Shown: positions 27,358-36,548 of the stretch, piece after piece
How positions within the stretch are numbered: position 1 is the stretch's first letter
Layout: every line of letters starts with the position of its first letter
DNA from: Candidatus Nanopelagicales bacterium
Lineage (GTDB): Bacteria; Actinomycetota; Actinomycetes; S36-B12
Direction: 5' to 3'
Assembly (NCBI GenBank): GCA_030827125.1
Contig: JAURFD010000014.1
Span: 1-57,557 of the forward strand
Length of the DNA stretch: 57,557 nucleotides
The notes under the pieces: model-generated
Told to the model about the DNA's origin: nothing
The model's input: only the letters and a program-made list of their open reading frames with translations
Databases searched by the model: none
Position numbers and translations under genes: made by a program

Positions 27358-28955
27358 CACATCCGGAATACGCCGTAGCGCACCGGCTCGAGCGGGGCCT
27401 GCCCTGCGGCAGCAAGGGCAAGACCGAGGACGCGCCGCGTCTCGCGCGGGTCGATAACCCCGTCATCCCACAGGCGCGCGGTCGAGTAGTACGGCGAGCC
27501 CTGGGTCTCGTACTGATCGCGAATGGGTGCGGTGAACTCGGCCTCCGCCTCGGCAGACCACTCGGTGCCCGAGGCCTCTGCCTGATCGCGGCGGATGGTC
27601 GCCAACACCGACGCGGCCTGCTCACCGCCCATGACCGAGATGCGCGCCTGCGGCCACATCCACAAGAAGCGAGGGGAGTACGCGCGACCGCACATGGAGT
27701 AGTTGCCCGCACCGAACGATCCGCCAATGACGACGGTGAACTTGGGCACCCGAGCGCACGCGACTGCGGTCACCATCTTGGCGCCGTGCTTGGCGATGCC
27801 CCCCGCCTCGTATTCGCGGCCCACCATGAAGCCGGAGATGTTCTGGAGGAAGACCAGCGGGATCGAGCGCTGATCACACAGTTCGATGAAGTGGGCACCC
27901 TTCTGCGCGGACTCCGAAAACAAGATGCCGTTGTTGGCGATGATGCCGACCGGGTGTCCGTGGATCCGCGCGAATCCGGTCACGAGGGTGTCGCCGTACT
28001 CCGGCTTGAACTCGGTGAACTCGCTGCCGTCCACGAGTCGGTCGATGACGTCGCGGACGTCGTATGGCGTTCGGGTATCCACGGGCACGACGTCAAGCAG
28101 CTCGTCGATGGGTCGCTGTGGTTCCGCCGTCGCGCGCACCTCCCACGGTGGCGGCGGTGCCGGGGGCAGGGTCGCGACGATCTCGCGGATGATGCGCAGC
28201 GCGTGTGGATCGTCATCCGCGAGGTGATCCACGACTCCGGACGTGCGGGCGTGCACATCGCCGCCACCTAGCTCCTCGGGCGTGACGACCTCACCGGTGG
28301 CCGCCTTCACCAGCGGTGGTCCGCCGAGGAAGATCGTCCCCTGATCGCGCACGATGACGGATTCGTCACTCATGGCGGGGACATAGGCCCCGCCGGCGGT
28401 GCACGAGCCCATCACGGCGGCGATCTGCGGGATGCCGAGGGCCGACATCGTGGCCTGGTTGTAGAAGATGCGGCCGAAGTGATCCCGGTCGGGGAAGACC
28501 TCGTCCTGCATGGGCAGGAAGGCGCCGCCGGAGTCGACAAGGTAGATGCAGGGCAGGCGGTTCTCCCGTGCGATCTCCTGTGCGCGCAGGTGCTTCTTGA
28601 CCGTCATCGGGTAGTAGGTTCCGCCCTTGACCGTCGCGTCGTTGGCGATGATCATGCACAGCCGGCCGCTCACCGATCCGATGCCCGCGATGACACCCGC
28701 GGCGGGGGCCTGATCCTCGTAAAGCCCCTCGGCTGCGAGAGGAGCGATCTCGAGGAAGGCGGTGCCCTCGTCGAGCAGGGTCTCCACCCGGTCCCGGGGC
28801 AGGAGCTTGCCGCGGGCCACATGCCGCTCCCGGGAGGCAGGTGGCCCGCCGGCGGCGGCCCGAGCGCGGCGCGCGGCGAGGTCGTCGAGGAGTTCTTGGT
28901 GCGCGGCGCGGCGCGCGGCCACGTCGGTCGTCGAGGTGGCGCTCCTCGCGGCCAC
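27357..28955 (-). CDS. Acyl-CoA carboxylase beta subunit, AccD1/MccB-like
   Basis: The 532-residue carboxyltransferase moves CO2 from biotin to an enoyl-CoA. Its motifs are typical of Mcc[15 protein letters not shown] near the N-terminus, [85 protein letters not shown] and [25 protein letters not shown]. It is the first gene of the catabolic operon. The start is GTG at 28955 after GGGAGG. A palindromic candidate TetR site lies 31 bases upstream. Confidence 0.93.
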   Translation of the reverse strand: MAARSATSTTDVAARRAAHQELLDDLAARRARAAAGGPPASRERHVARGKLLPRDRVETLLDEGTAFLEIAPLAAEGLYEDQAPAAGVIAGIGSVSGRLCMIIANDATVKGGTYYPMTVKKHLRAQEIARENRLPCIYLVDSGGAFLPMQDEVFPDRDHFGRIFYNQATMSALGIPQIAAVMGSCTAGGAYVPAMSDESVIVRDQGTIFLGGPPLVKAATGEVVTPEELGGGDVHARTSGVVDHLADDDPHALRIIREIVATLPPAPPPPWEVRATAEPQRPIDELLDVVPVDTRTPYDVRDVIDRLVDGSEFTEFKPEYGDTLVTGFARIHGHPVGIIANNGILFSESAQKGAHFIELCDQRSIPLVFLQNISGFMVGREYEAGGIAKHGAKMVTAVACARVPKFTVVIGGSFGAGNYSMCGRAYSPRFLWMWPQARISVMGGEQAASVLATIRRDQAEASGTEWSAEAEAEFTAPIRDQYETQGSPYYSTARLWDDGVIDPRETRRVLGLALAAAGQAPLEPVRYGVFRM

Positions 28956-28985
28956 GGCGCCTCCCAGGGACGAACCAGACGGCTA

Positions 28986-29001
28986 GTTAACGATCGTTCA
29001 C
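28986..29001 (-). promoter_or_regulatory. Candidate TetR operator upstream of the carboxylase operon
   Basis: GTTAACGATCGTTCAC is an inverted repeat with a perfect 10-bp core, AACGATCGTT, and 14 of 16 positions symmetric. It lies between the TetR stop (29062) and the carboxylase beta start (28955). Its size and place suit a TetR dimer controlling the acyl-CoA operon. Confidence 0.55.
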
Positions 29002-29061
29002 GATACTCCTCCGCCACACGCCCGGCAAGATCCCCCAGCCTTCGCGCCCTTCCGGGGGGCC

Positions 29062-29631
29062 TTAACCGATACGCGCCTCGGTCAAGCCGGCCAGGGCCAT
29101 GGAGCGCAACAGCCCCGCCATCGCCGGGCGGGACAAGCGCGCACTGTGCGGGGTGGAGTTGATGAGACCAAAGGTCGCGTGTACCGCCGCCCGAGCGTCC
29201 TCCTCGGAGAGTTCGGGTCGCACCTCACGCAGCGCCGATACCCAGATGGCGACGTACTGGGCCTGCAATCGGCGCACCGTGCGACGATCCTCGTCCGGCA
29301 TCGCCGCGAGGTCCCGGGCCTGCACATCGATGAGATCAGGATGGTCGAGGGCAAAGTCGACGTGGAAGTCAATGAGGTGATCAAGGGCCGGTTCTGCCGT
29401 CGCGCGCTCTCGCCCGCCCTGGAGTAGTCGCTCGCTGATATCGACGAGCATCGCCGAGAGAATCGCTTCCTTGCTCGCGAAGTAGCGGTAGAGGGCTGGC
29501 CCCGACAAGCCCACCGCAGCACCGAGTTCGTCGATGGAGACGCCGTGGAATCCATCCCGGGCAAACATGCGCGACGCCGCGCCAAGGATCTCCTCGCGCC
29601 TCGCCCCGCGTGCATCGCTGGCTGCCGTCAT
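29062..29631 (-). CDS. TetR-family transcriptional regulator
   Basis: The 189-residue protein has an N-terminal TetR helix-turn-helix (REEILGAASRMFARDGFHGVSIDELGAAVGLSGPALYRYFASKEAIL) and a helical ligand-binding C-terminus of the TetR_C type. It sits directly upstream of the acyl-CoA carboxylase operon, with a palindrome between them, so it most likely represses that operon and responds to a pathway acyl-CoA (as reported for related TetR regulators of leucine catabolism). It starts 7 bases after mshC, so it may be co-transcribed with it. Confidence 0.9.
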   Translation of the reverse strand: MTAASDARGARREEILGAASRMFARDGFHGVSIDELGAAVGLSGPALYRYFASKEAILSAMLVDISERLLQGGRERATAEPALDHLIDFHVDFALDHPDLIDVQARDLAAMPDEDRRTVRRLQAQYVAIWVSALREVRPELSEEDARAAVHATFGLINSTPHSARLSRPAMAGLLRSMALAGLTEARIG

Positions 29632-29638
29632 CGTCGGC

Positions 29639-30760
29639 CTACTCCAAGCCGAGGATGTGGACCAGCATGCGAGCCGACCGACCTCCCGACTCCAGAGCTA
29701 CGCCTACCGCCCCGGGCACGTCAACGTCGTCCAGAAGTCGGGTGAGGACCTCGCGCTCGGCGCTGTCACCGGTATCGCGGCGCCCGGCGGCGGAGTGCAG
29801 GGCATCGAGTCGACCCTCAGCGGCGACAAGCTGACCGGGATCGTAGTCCCAACCCTGCGCCCACGGCCGGTCCAAGATCATCAGGCGCACCGCCGCGGGA
29901 CGATGTTCTCGGAGGAGTTCGGACACGAGCACGAGGTTGCCCGTGGACTTGGCCATCTTCTCGCCACCGATACTCACGGTCCCGACGCGCATCCACGCCC
30001 GCGAGAACGGGCTCACCCCGGTCGCCGCTTCAGCCTGCGCCGCCTCATAAGCGTGGTGGGGGAAGGCAAGATCCGCTCCCCCGGCATGGATGTCGATGCT
30101 CGATCCGTATGCCGACAGGACCATCGACGTGCACTCGGCGTGCCAGCCGGGACGACCCGGACCCCACGGACTCGGCCACGCGGGGTCGTCACCGCTGGAA
30201 GCGCGCCATACCGGGACGTCCGCGACATTTTCCTTCGCCGGATCGTCGACGTCTTCACCAAACTCAAGCAATTGCGCGCGTACGACGTCGGGAGCGAGGC
30301 CCGAACCTGCTGCCGTTGTCGCGCCGCGGAAGTAGACGGTGCCCGCGACCTCGTACGCCGCTCCCACCTCGAGCAGCGCCTGGGTCAGGCGAATGACGTC
30401 CGCGATGTGTCGATGGGCGCGCGGCTCCCGATCGGGCCGTCGGACACCGAGCTCGCTCATGTCGTGATCGAACGAGTACTGGTGAATCGCGGCGTATTCG
30501 TCGTAGGGCGATCCGGCCCGTCGCGCCGCCTCGGTGAGGACATCGTCGACGTCGGTGACATTGCGGGTGACCTCAACCGGCAGATTGGCGTGGCGCAGGG
30601 TGCGCACGAGCGCGTCGACCCACACGAAGGTCGCCGCATGCCCCAGATGCGTCACGTCGTAGGGGGTGACACCACAGACGTACATTCGGACGGGACCGAC
30701 GACCGGGAGCGAGTGGCCCGCGAGCCGCAGGGGTGCCGGGGGCAGGATGTCGTGACCCAT
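29639..30760 (-). CDS. mshC: Cysteine:1D-myo-inosityl glucosaminide ligase
   Basis: MshC joins cysteine to glucosaminyl-inositol in mycothiol synthesis, using ATP like cysteinyl-tRNA synthetase. The 373-residue protein shows MYVCGVTPYDVTHLGHAAT, where THLGHA is the MshC version of HIGH and C29 is a zinc ligand. GWHAECTSM and AFPHHAYE supply the remaining zinc/adenylate residues, and GEKMAKST is the KMSKS-like loop. The absence of a tRNA anticodon-binding domain and the short length separate it from CysS. Family members are usually about 410 residues; the N-terminus here is shorter. ATG at 30760 is the best start. Confidence 0.9.
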   Translation of the reverse strand: MGHDILPPAPLRLAGHSLPVVGPVRMYVCGVTPYDVTHLGHAATFVWVDALVRTLRHANLPVEVTRNVTDVDDVLTEAARRAGSPYDEYAAIHQYSFDHDMSELGVRRPDREPRAHRHIADVIRLTQALLEVGAAYEVAGTVYFRGATTAAGSGLAPDVVRAQLLEFGEDVDDPAKENVADVPVWRASSGDDPAWPSPWGPGRPGWHAECTSMVLSAYGSSIDIHAGGADLAFPHHAYEAAQAEAATGVSPFSRAWMRVGTVSIGGEKMAKSTGNLVLVSELLREHRPAAVRLMILDRPWAQGWDYDPGQLVAAEGRLDALHSAAGRRDTGDSAEREVLTRLLDDVDVPGAVGVALESGGRSARMLVHILGLE

Positions 30761-30818
30761 GGAGGGCAGCCTACGCAGAACGACGATGCCGAAGGACGGC
30801 GGTGGATAACGTCGGGGC

Positions 30819-31496
30819 ATGGCCAAGCCGCTGGAGGAACTCGTCCACCCCGACTGGCTTCCCATCCTGGAGCCTGAGCGAGACAACCTCGCCGCGCTTG
30901 GCGAGTTCCTGCGCGCTGAGGGAGCGGCCGGGCGGCCGTGGCTACCGGCCGGGGACGCCATCCTGCGCTCATTCGCTACACCACCCCGGAATATTCGGGT
31001 CCTCATCGTGGGCCAGGATCCCTACCCGACCCCGGGCCATCCGATCGGACTGTCCTTCGCCGTCGCGCCGGACGTACGACCGCTCCCCCGCAGCCTGCAG
31101 AACATCTTCCGCGAACTCGTCGACGACGTAGGGATCCCGCGCCCCACAAGCGGTGACCTCACGCCATGGACGGCCCAAGGCGTCATGCTGCTCAATCGCG
31201 TCCTCACCGTTGGGTCCGGTGAGCCGGGCAGTCATCGCGGGAAAGGTTGGGAGCAGTTCACCGAAACGGCGATCCGCGGCCTCGTCGAGCGCATTGATGA
31301 ACCGCTCGTCGCCATCCTCTGGGGGCGAGATGCGCAGTCACTGGAGCCACTCCTCGAGGACGTCCCTGTCATCGCCAGTGCACATCCGAGTCCCATGTCG
31401 GCCGACCGCGGCTTCTTCGGCAGTCGCCCATTCAGCCGCGCCAACGCGCTCCTTGACGATCTTGGTGGAGACCCCGTGGACTGGTCCCTGCCCTAG
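30819..31496 (+). CDS. ung: Uracil-DNA glycosylase, family 1
   Basis: It excises uracil from DNA. The 225-residue protein has the water-activating motif [17 protein letters not shown] with D67 and the minor-groove loop [17 protein letters not shown] with H189. The length matches E. coli Ung. It is divergent from mshC with 58 bases between starts and overlaps the stop of the aminotransferase gene (convergent). Confidence 0.96.
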   Translation: MAKPLEELVHPDWLPILEPERDNLAALGEFLRAEGAAGRPWLPAGDAILRSFATPPRNIRVLIVGQDPYPTPGHPIGLSFAVAPDVRPLPRSLQNIFRELVDDVGIPRPTSGDLTPWTAQGVMLLNRVLTVGSGEPGSHRGKGWEQFTETAIRGLVERIDEPLVAILWGRDAQSLEPLLEDVPVIASAHPSPMSADRGFFGSRPFSRANALLDDLGGDPVDWSLP

Positions 31497-32785
31497 CGAC
31501 GACTCGCAAGAGCGTCATCGACCGCGGCGACAAAACCCTCGACGTCAGCGTCGGTGATTTCCAAACTCAACGCGATGAAGCCTCGCGGGGCCATGTAGTA
31601 GCCGCGTTCGAGCAGATCGAGGTAGAGCAGCTCCCGCAGTCGATCGTCCGCATCCGCGATGTCGGCATAGGTGTTCACCGGTCCGGGCACAGGGTGGATG
31701 CCCACCATCGAACCCCGACCGGTCACCGACCAGCCATGCGGCACCATCACGCCCTCGAGCTCGGCCCGCAGCAGCGCCCCGCGACGATTGAGGTCCTTGA
31801 GCCGAACGTCGTCGAGGATCTCCGTCAACCCGGCGATTCCGGCGGCCATCGACAACACGTTGTTGTTGAAGGTTCCAGCGTGGGGGAGGGCTCCGGGAAT
31901 CGACGGGTCAAACCGACCCATGAGATCCGCACGACCGCCGAAAGCGCCGAAGGACATGCCCCCGCCGAGGTACTTGCCGACCGTCATGAGATCGGGCGTC
32001 ACGTGGAAGAGCGCCCCGGCACCCTGCGGCGACAGGCGTGATGTCATCACCTCATCAAGGATGAGCAGGACATCGTTCGCGGCCGTCTCCTCGCGCAGGG
32101 CCACGAGGAACTCCTCGTCACCGAGGATGACACCACCTGATCCGAGCACTGGCTCGACGATGACCGCGGCCAGTCGATCGGCGTTCTCTCGGATCGCCGC
32201 TCGTGCACCTTCAACATCGTTGAACTCCATGACGACGGTGTCGAACGGCACATTCACCGGTGACGAACCATCGCCACCGAAGTAGAGCACCCCACCGTGG
32301 TAGGCGCCTCGCATCACTCCGATCGCCGCGCGCCCCGTGGCCACTCGGGCCAGCGAGATCGCCATGAGGTTGGCCTCGGTGCCCGAGTTGGTGAAGCGCA
32401 CCAGGTCCATCGCGGGGAATCGGTCAACGAGAAGGGCCGCGAGCTGCGCCTCGTAGCGGTTGTGGCCGCCGAGACTGATGCCCTGCGCCATCACCTCCTG
32501 TACGGCGTCGAGGATGGGCTGCGGACTGTGCCCGTAGAGACCGGCGGTGTACTCGCCGAGGAAGTCGACGTACTCGTGCCCATCAACATCGACGATCCGC
32601 TGCTTGGAGCCGCTCGCGACACGCAAGGGGAACGGCGGGTGGTAGAGCACCGTGCGCGTATTGCCGCCGGGCATCACCCGCTTGGCCTCCGCATGGAGAC
32701 GGGCACCTTCGGGTCGGCTGGCGATGTAGTGCTCGCGCGCCTGCGCCAGCACTTCGCTGAGATCGATACCGGGACCTTCGGTCAT
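31493..32785 (-). CDS. Class III aminotransferase, glutamate-1-semialdehyde aminomutase-like
   Basis: This is a PLP fold type I enzyme of 430 residues. It has [19 protein letters not shown] at the N-terminus, [17 protein letters not shown], the [10 protein letters not shown] aspartate motif and the Schiff-base lysine K271 in [17 protein letters not shown], then [10 protein letters not shown]. Similarity is highest to the HemL-like branch, but this is probably not the haem pathway HemL, because the surroundings are unrelated and many such paralogues act on amino acids or secondary metabolites. No operon partner is present. Confidence 0.85.
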   Translation of the reverse strand: MTEGPGIDLSEVLAQAREHYIASRPEGARLHAEAKRVMPGGNTRTVLYHPPFPLRVASGSKQRIVDVDGHEYVDFLGEYTAGLYGHSPQPILDAVQEVMAQGISLGGHNRYEAQLAALLVDRFPAMDLVRFTNSGTEANLMAISLARVATGRAAIGVMRGAYHGGVLYFGGDGSSPVNVPFDTVVMEFNDVEGARAAIRENADRLAAVIVEPVLGSGGVILGDEEFLVALREETAANDVLLILDEVMTSRLSPQGAGALFHVTPDLMTVGKYLGGGMSFGAFGGRADLMGRFDPSIPGALPHAGTFNNNVLSMAAGIAGLTEILDDVRLKDLNRRGALLRAELEGVMVPHGWSVTGRGSMVGIHPVPGPVNTYADIADADDRLRELLYLDLLERGYYMAPRGFIALSLEITDADVEGFVAAVDDALASRR

Positions 32786-32842
32786 GACAGCAGCCTACGC
32801 AGCGGGACTCTGGTCCCCATCGCAGACCGTAGGGACGCAGCA

Positions 32843-32977
32843 TTGACCTTCCCGTACCCACGCACGGCCGGACTCCTCGCGACGGCTCCCGCCAACGCCA
32901 GCGCGTCCGCAGACACCGAAGACATGCTCACCTTGATGGTTCCGGAAGAGAAGAACGCACGCGACCTCTACAACTAG
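32843..32977 (+). pseudogene. Truncated DUF2202-like secreted protein remnant
   Basis: A 44-residue reading starting at TTG 32843 has a short hydrophobic run (AGLLATAPANASA) and then DMLTLMVPEEKNARDLYN, followed by TAG. This closely resembles the start of DUF2202 ferritin-like domains (pattern L--M-EEEKLARDVY). The remaining 120-150 residues of such a domain are absent. No good ribosome site is seen. It is probably a decayed gene. Confidence 0.35.
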
Positions 32978-32981
32978 GGCC

Positions 32982-33371
32982 TTATATCCCTTCGGGCGTC
33001 GCCGGCACGTCAACCGCGTGTTCGCGCAGCGCCTCGATCGGGACCAGTCGTAACGACGCGGCGTTCGTGGATTCCAAGACCACGGGTGCCGCGGCGCCGT
33101 CGTCGTAGGCGTGTTTCCACCGAGAGGCACACACGCACCAACGATCCCCCGGCTTGAGGCCTGGAAAGCGAAACTCCGGATGCGGAGTCACGAGGTCATT
33201 GCCGGTGGCGAGTTGATGCTCGAGGAACTCTGCCGTCACGACCGCACACACCGTGTGCGAACCCAGATCGTCGGCACCGGTGGAGCAGCATCCGTCCCGA
33301 TAGAAGCCGGTGAGCGGATCACGGCCACATTCTGCGAGTGGGCCGCCAAGGACATTCCGTGCTTCTGTCAT
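32982..33371 (-). CDS. DUF2237 family protein
   Basis: The 129-residue Cys-rich protein begins with NVLGGPLAECGRDPLTGFYRDGCCSTG, then GSHTVCAVVTAEFL and FPGLKPGDRWCVCASRWKHAY. These are the conserved blocks of DUF2237, with conserved cysteines at regular places that could bind metal or be redox-active. The function is unknown. The start is ATG at 33371, 147 codons into a longer reading that overlaps the divergent acVLRF1 gene. Confidence 0.9.
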   Translation of the reverse strand: MTEARNVLGGPLAECGRDPLTGFYRDGCCSTGADDLGSHTVCAVVTAEFLEHQLATGNDLVTPHPEFRFPGLKPGDRWCVCASRWKHAYDDGAAAPVVLESTNAASLRLVPIEALREHAVDVPATPEGI

Positions 33372-33434
33372 GGACCCAGTCTGCCGGGTGGCTATGTTCG
33401 GGCAACAACCAGCCGTTCGGGCAACAATGGGCGA

Positions 33435-34052
33435 ATGCCGTCGCGCAGCGTTCAGGTCCCGGCCCACCGACTCGATCGCTGGATCAGCGGCTTCGACGAG
33501 CGCCACGGCGGCAGTTCGATCACGTGGGCCGATGGCACGCTCACCCTGACCGGTGAAGACGGCTCGACCGCCACCTTCCGGCCGCCGTACCCCGCGCAGA
33601 TCGACACGGTTGACGGCCTCATTGCACGCATCTCTGCCGTCCCACGCACAGCGGTGATCGCTGTCCGTCGCGGTGGTTTCCTCGCCGCCGTCGTCGACGG
33701 GTCCACCGTCGTCGCCGGCGATGCCGGCAAGCGGCATGTGCAGGGCCGCACCGCAGCGGGAGGGTGGTCGCAGCAACGCTTCGCCCGACGGCGCGACAAG
33801 CAGGTGCACGAACTCAGCCAGGCGGCCGCGGACTACGCCGCGCGCGTGATCGTGCCCGAACTCCCCGCGGCGTACCTCGCCACGGGCGGGGATCGCCCGC
33901 TCGTTGACGACGTCCTCGACGACCCGCGGCTACGACCCCTTCGCTCTCTACCCCGGGGGCCACATCTCTCCCTCAATGACATCCGCAAGGCGACCATCGA
34001 CGAACTCCCGGGCCTGCTATCCACCTGCCGAATAGACCTCGTCGATCAGTGA
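33435..34052 (+). CDS. acVLRF1 family peptidyl-tRNA hydrolase
   Basis: The 205-residue protein contains the VLRF1 core KRHVQGRTAAGGWSQQRFARRRDKQ, in which a Gln in the GGWSQQ segment corresponds to the GGQ glutamine of release factors. Eukaryotic Vms1/ANKZF1 and bacterial VLRF1 release nascent chains from stalled ribosomes; the actinobacterial branch is called acVLRF1. The N-terminal 75 residues form a small beta-rich domain. ATG at 33435 is used. It is divergent from DUF2237 (63 bases apart). Confidence 0.85.
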   Translation: MPSRSVQVPAHRLDRWISGFDERHGGSSITWADGTLTLTGEDGSTATFRPPYPAQIDTVDGLIARISAVPRTAVIAVRRGGFLAAVVDGSTVVAGDAGKRHVQGRTAAGGWSQQRFARRRDKQVHELSQAAADYAARVIVPELPAAYLATGGDRPLVDDVLDDPRLRPLRSLPRGPHLSLNDIRKATIDELPGLLSTCRIDLVDQ

Positions 34053-34085
34053 TCCGACTCACGGTGAACTCACTAATCTAGGGCC

Positions 34086-34781
34086 ATGGCGGACGGCATC
34101 GCGGAGGATCAGGTCGCGTCAGAGCCAGGGCCCGACGAGGATCCCTGGACCCAGAAGTTCTACGCGCGTGGAACCTCCGGCTTTGAGCGAGCCATCTTCT
34201 TCAGCGATGCGATCTATGCCATCAGCCTGACCCTGGTCGCCGTTCAACTCGTGCTCCCAGCCCTTGATGACCTCAGCAGCACCGGGGATGTCGGCAAGGT
34301 GATCTCCAATGGCTTCGGCAACCTGATCGCCTACGCCTTCACCTTCCTCTGGGTCGCCTTCTACTGGAAGGCCAATCACCGCTTCACGCTCACGCTGCGA
34401 CGCATCGACGACCGCTACATCTGGGCGCTGTTGGTCTACCTCGCCTTCATCGCCCTGCTGCCCTTCCCCGCGGCCATCCTGGGTGAAGCGTGGGATCCGC
34501 GAGCGTTGGCCTTCTTCTTCGTCTACCTGGCGTGCGTGAGCGCGCTGGAAGTGCTGCTCATCGTCATCGCTCTGCGCGATGACCTGCTGGTACGAGAGCT
34601 GAACACCGCCGAGCGCCGTCAGTGGGTGATCTCCTCACTGTCACCGGTGGCCGCTGCCCTGATCTCCGCACCCATCTGTTTCATCCCGACCTACGGCAAC
34701 TGGATCGCCATCCTGACGATGACCGCGATCTCGACCGGGATCAGCTTTACGGCAGCGCGGCGCTATCGCGCGCGGCTATAG
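34086..34781 (+). CDS. TMEM175-family potassium channel-like membrane protein
   Basis: The 231-residue protein has about six membrane helices. The first helix carries the family's pore signature RAIFFSDAIYAISLTL (FSD motif). Bacterial TMEM175 proteins are six-helix K+-permeable channels without a classical selectivity filter. The N-terminus (residues 1-25) is acidic and cytosolic. It lies 12 bases before the decarboxylase gene, so the two may be co-transcribed; no functional link is known. Confidence 0.85.
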   Translation: MADGIAEDQVASEPGPDEDPWTQKFYARGTSGFERAIFFSDAIYAISLTLVAVQLVLPALDDLSSTGDVGKVISNGFGNLIAYAFTFLWVAFYWKANHRFTLTLRRIDDRYIWALLVYLAFIALLPFPAAILGEAWDPRALAFFFVYLACVSALEVLLIVIALRDDLLVRELNTAERRQWVISSLSPVAAALISAPICFIPTYGNWIAILTMTAISTGISFTAARRYRARL

Positions 34782-34793
34782 CAGGATGGGGCT

Positions 34794-36158
34794 GTGACCG
34801 ACCTTCGCGCTTGGCTGCCCCGCACCGTTGACGCTGTCGATGCCTGGATGGCGCAGTACGGCGACTTCACTCAAGACGTTTCCGCGCAGGTCAGCGACGC
34901 CGCCTTGGAGGCGGCCTTCGCGGCACTCACCGCGCGCCTCACCGACAACTACCCCTTCGGACACCCCCGCTACGTCGGTCAGATGCTGAAACCGCCGCAT
35001 CCGGCCGCCGTCCTTGGCTATGTCACCGCCATGCTCATCAATCCGAACAACCACGCCCTCGACGGAGGACCGGCAACGGGTCGCATGGAAAAGGATGTCG
35101 TCGCTCGGCTCGCCGCGATGTTCGGATTCCCCCAGCACCTCGGCCACCTCACCTCCAGCGGCACCATCGCCAACCTCGAAGCGCTGTGGGTCGCGCGCGA
35201 GATCCACCCCGACCGCGGCATCGCATACAGCGTCGATGCGCACTACACGCACTCGCGCATGTGCCAAGTGCTGCGCATGGAGGGCACGTCAGTGGCCGTC
35301 GACGAGGCCGGGCGGATGGATCTCGGCGACCTCGAGCGCGTCCTGGCAACCGGCCGCGTTGGCACTGTGGTCGCGACCCTCGGCACGACGGGTCTCGGCG
35401 CAGTGGACCCACTGCCACAGATCGTCGAAATCGCACGAGCCCACAACGCCCGCGTCCACGTCGATGCGGCCTACGGAGGGTTCTTCACGCTCATCGCAGA
35501 CGACACGCCCGACGGTGTCGCGCAGGCACCCTTCGAAGCCATTGCTCATGCCGACAGCGTCGTCGTCGATCCGCACAAGCACGGGTTGCAGCCCTACGGC
35601 TGTGGGGCCGTACTCTTCGCCGATCCGGAGGTGGGACGGCACTACGTGCACGATTCGCCGTACACCTACTTCAGCTCCGATGAGTTGCACCTCGGTGAGA
35701 TCTCGCTGGAATGCAGCCGCGCCGGTGCCGCAGCTGCTGCCCTGTGGCTCACCCTTGAGGTCCTCCCGCTGACCGACGATGGCCTCGGCCAGGTGCTCCG
35801 CGCGTGTCGACGGGGGGCGTTGGAGTGGGCCGATCTGCTGAGACGGTCCGATGCCCTGGCGCTCTACCAGCGGCCCGAACTCGACCTGGTCGGCTTCCTC
35901 CCGCGCGCCGCGGCCATGTCGGGCATTGACGAGGGCAGCGAACGGATCTTCCGCGAGGCGGCCGCGCTGGACCCCGCGGACCAAATCCACCTCGCGACGT
36001 ACGTCGTCACGGCACCAGCCCTCGCTGCGCGCGGATTCGAGGTGGTGGCCGACCGAGAGCGGGCACGCATCCTGCGCAGCACCGTGATGAAGCCGGAGAG
36101 CGCGGCCATAATCGGTGAGATTCATGGCCGGATCGAACACCTGACCCCCCTCAGCTGA
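34794..36158 (+). CDS. Group II PLP-dependent amino-acid decarboxylase
   Basis: The 454-residue PLP enzyme is of the glutamate/aspartate/aromatic amino-acid decarboxylase family. It has NYPFGHPRYVGQMLKPPHP, TSSGTIANLEALWVAR, VATLGTTGLGAVDPL, VHVDAAYGG and the Schiff-base lysine K262 in DPHKHGLQPYGCG. The context gives no substrate; aspartate or glutamate decarboxylase are both possible, as is a tyrosine-type enzyme. The start is GTG at 34794. Confidence 0.87.
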   Translation: MTDLRAWLPRTVDAVDAWMAQYGDFTQDVSAQVSDAALEAAFAALTARLTDNYPFGHPRYVGQMLKPPHPAAVLGYVTAMLINPNNHALDGGPATGRMEKDVVARLAAMFGFPQHLGHLTSSGTIANLEALWVAREIHPDRGIAYSVDAHYTHSRMCQVLRMEGTSVAVDEAGRMDLGDLERVLATGRVGTVVATLGTTGLGAVDPLPQIVEIARAHNARVHVDAAYGGFFTLIADDTPDGVAQAPFEAIAHADSVVVDPHKHGLQPYGCGAVLFADPEVGRHYVHDSPYTYFSSDELHLGEISLECSRAGAAAAALWLTLEVLPLTDDGLGQVLRACRRGALEWADLLRRSDALALYQRPELDLVGFLPRAAAMSGIDEGSERIFREAAALDPADQIHLATYVVTAPALAARGFEVVADRERARILRSTVMKPESAAIIGEIHGRIEHLTPLS

Positions 36159-36212
36159 CATCTCACGACAAAAACCCGTGCCAGATCGCTGCGCAGGCCC
36201 TACCGTCTCCCC

Positions 36213-36404
36213 ATGGCCCTTTACTCCTGCCCCCAGTGCGGCATGTCTGTCAACACCACCTGTGGCTCTTGCGAGGCTCCCCTCGTGGACGCGGTACTCG
36301 TCCTTGATGGTGGCAACGAGGTCCGCATCAGCGAGTGCCCCAACGGGCACGGCAAGATCAAGTCGCCGCTGTGCTGCGGATCGGACATGAGCTGCGCGGT
36401 CTAG
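36213..36404 (+). CDS. Small zinc-ribbon protein (63 aa)
   Basis: The protein is tiny, with CPQCGMS near the start, TCGSCEAP, then SECPNGHGKIKSPLCCGSDMSC. Four Cys pairs suggest two zinc sites. The same compact pattern (YxCPxCGMxV ... ECPxxHGKIKSPxCCGxDM) is recurrent in small bacterial conserved proteins, though no function is known. A 6-bp hairpin follows the stop. Confidence 0.75.
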   Translation: MALYSCPQCGMSVNTTCGSCEAPLVDAVLVLDGGNEVRISECPNGHGKIKSPLCCGSDMSCAV

Positions 36405-36413
36405 CACGACGTC

Positions 36414-36430
36414 GCGGGGCTGCTCCCCGC
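36414..36430 (+). terminator. Short hairpin after the zinc-ribbon gene
   Basis: GCGGGG (36414-36419) pairs with CCCCGC (36425-36430) around CTGCT. It lies 10 bases after the stop codon. It could end the upstream transcript; it is short and lacks a T-tract. Confidence 0.4.
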
Positions 36431-36548
36431 AGTTGCGGCTAGCACGGTGTGGTTCTGCGACGGTTCCGCGTAACGTCAATCCTGACTCAACGGAGTCTTC
36501 CTCGCCGCCCGATCGGGCGAGGCTCAGAGTGGAGCGAGGAGGCGACCC

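Noticed and set aside
26176-27378. 400-residue + strand reading opposite the biotin carboxylase gene
   Set aside because: It is a shadow of a highly conserved biotin carboxylase; no domain is visible.
29534-30877. 447-residue + strand reading opposite mshC
   Set aside because: MshC on the minus strand has THLGHA and KMAKST motifs. The + reading is low-complexity Arg/Gly/Asp-rich sequence without family features.
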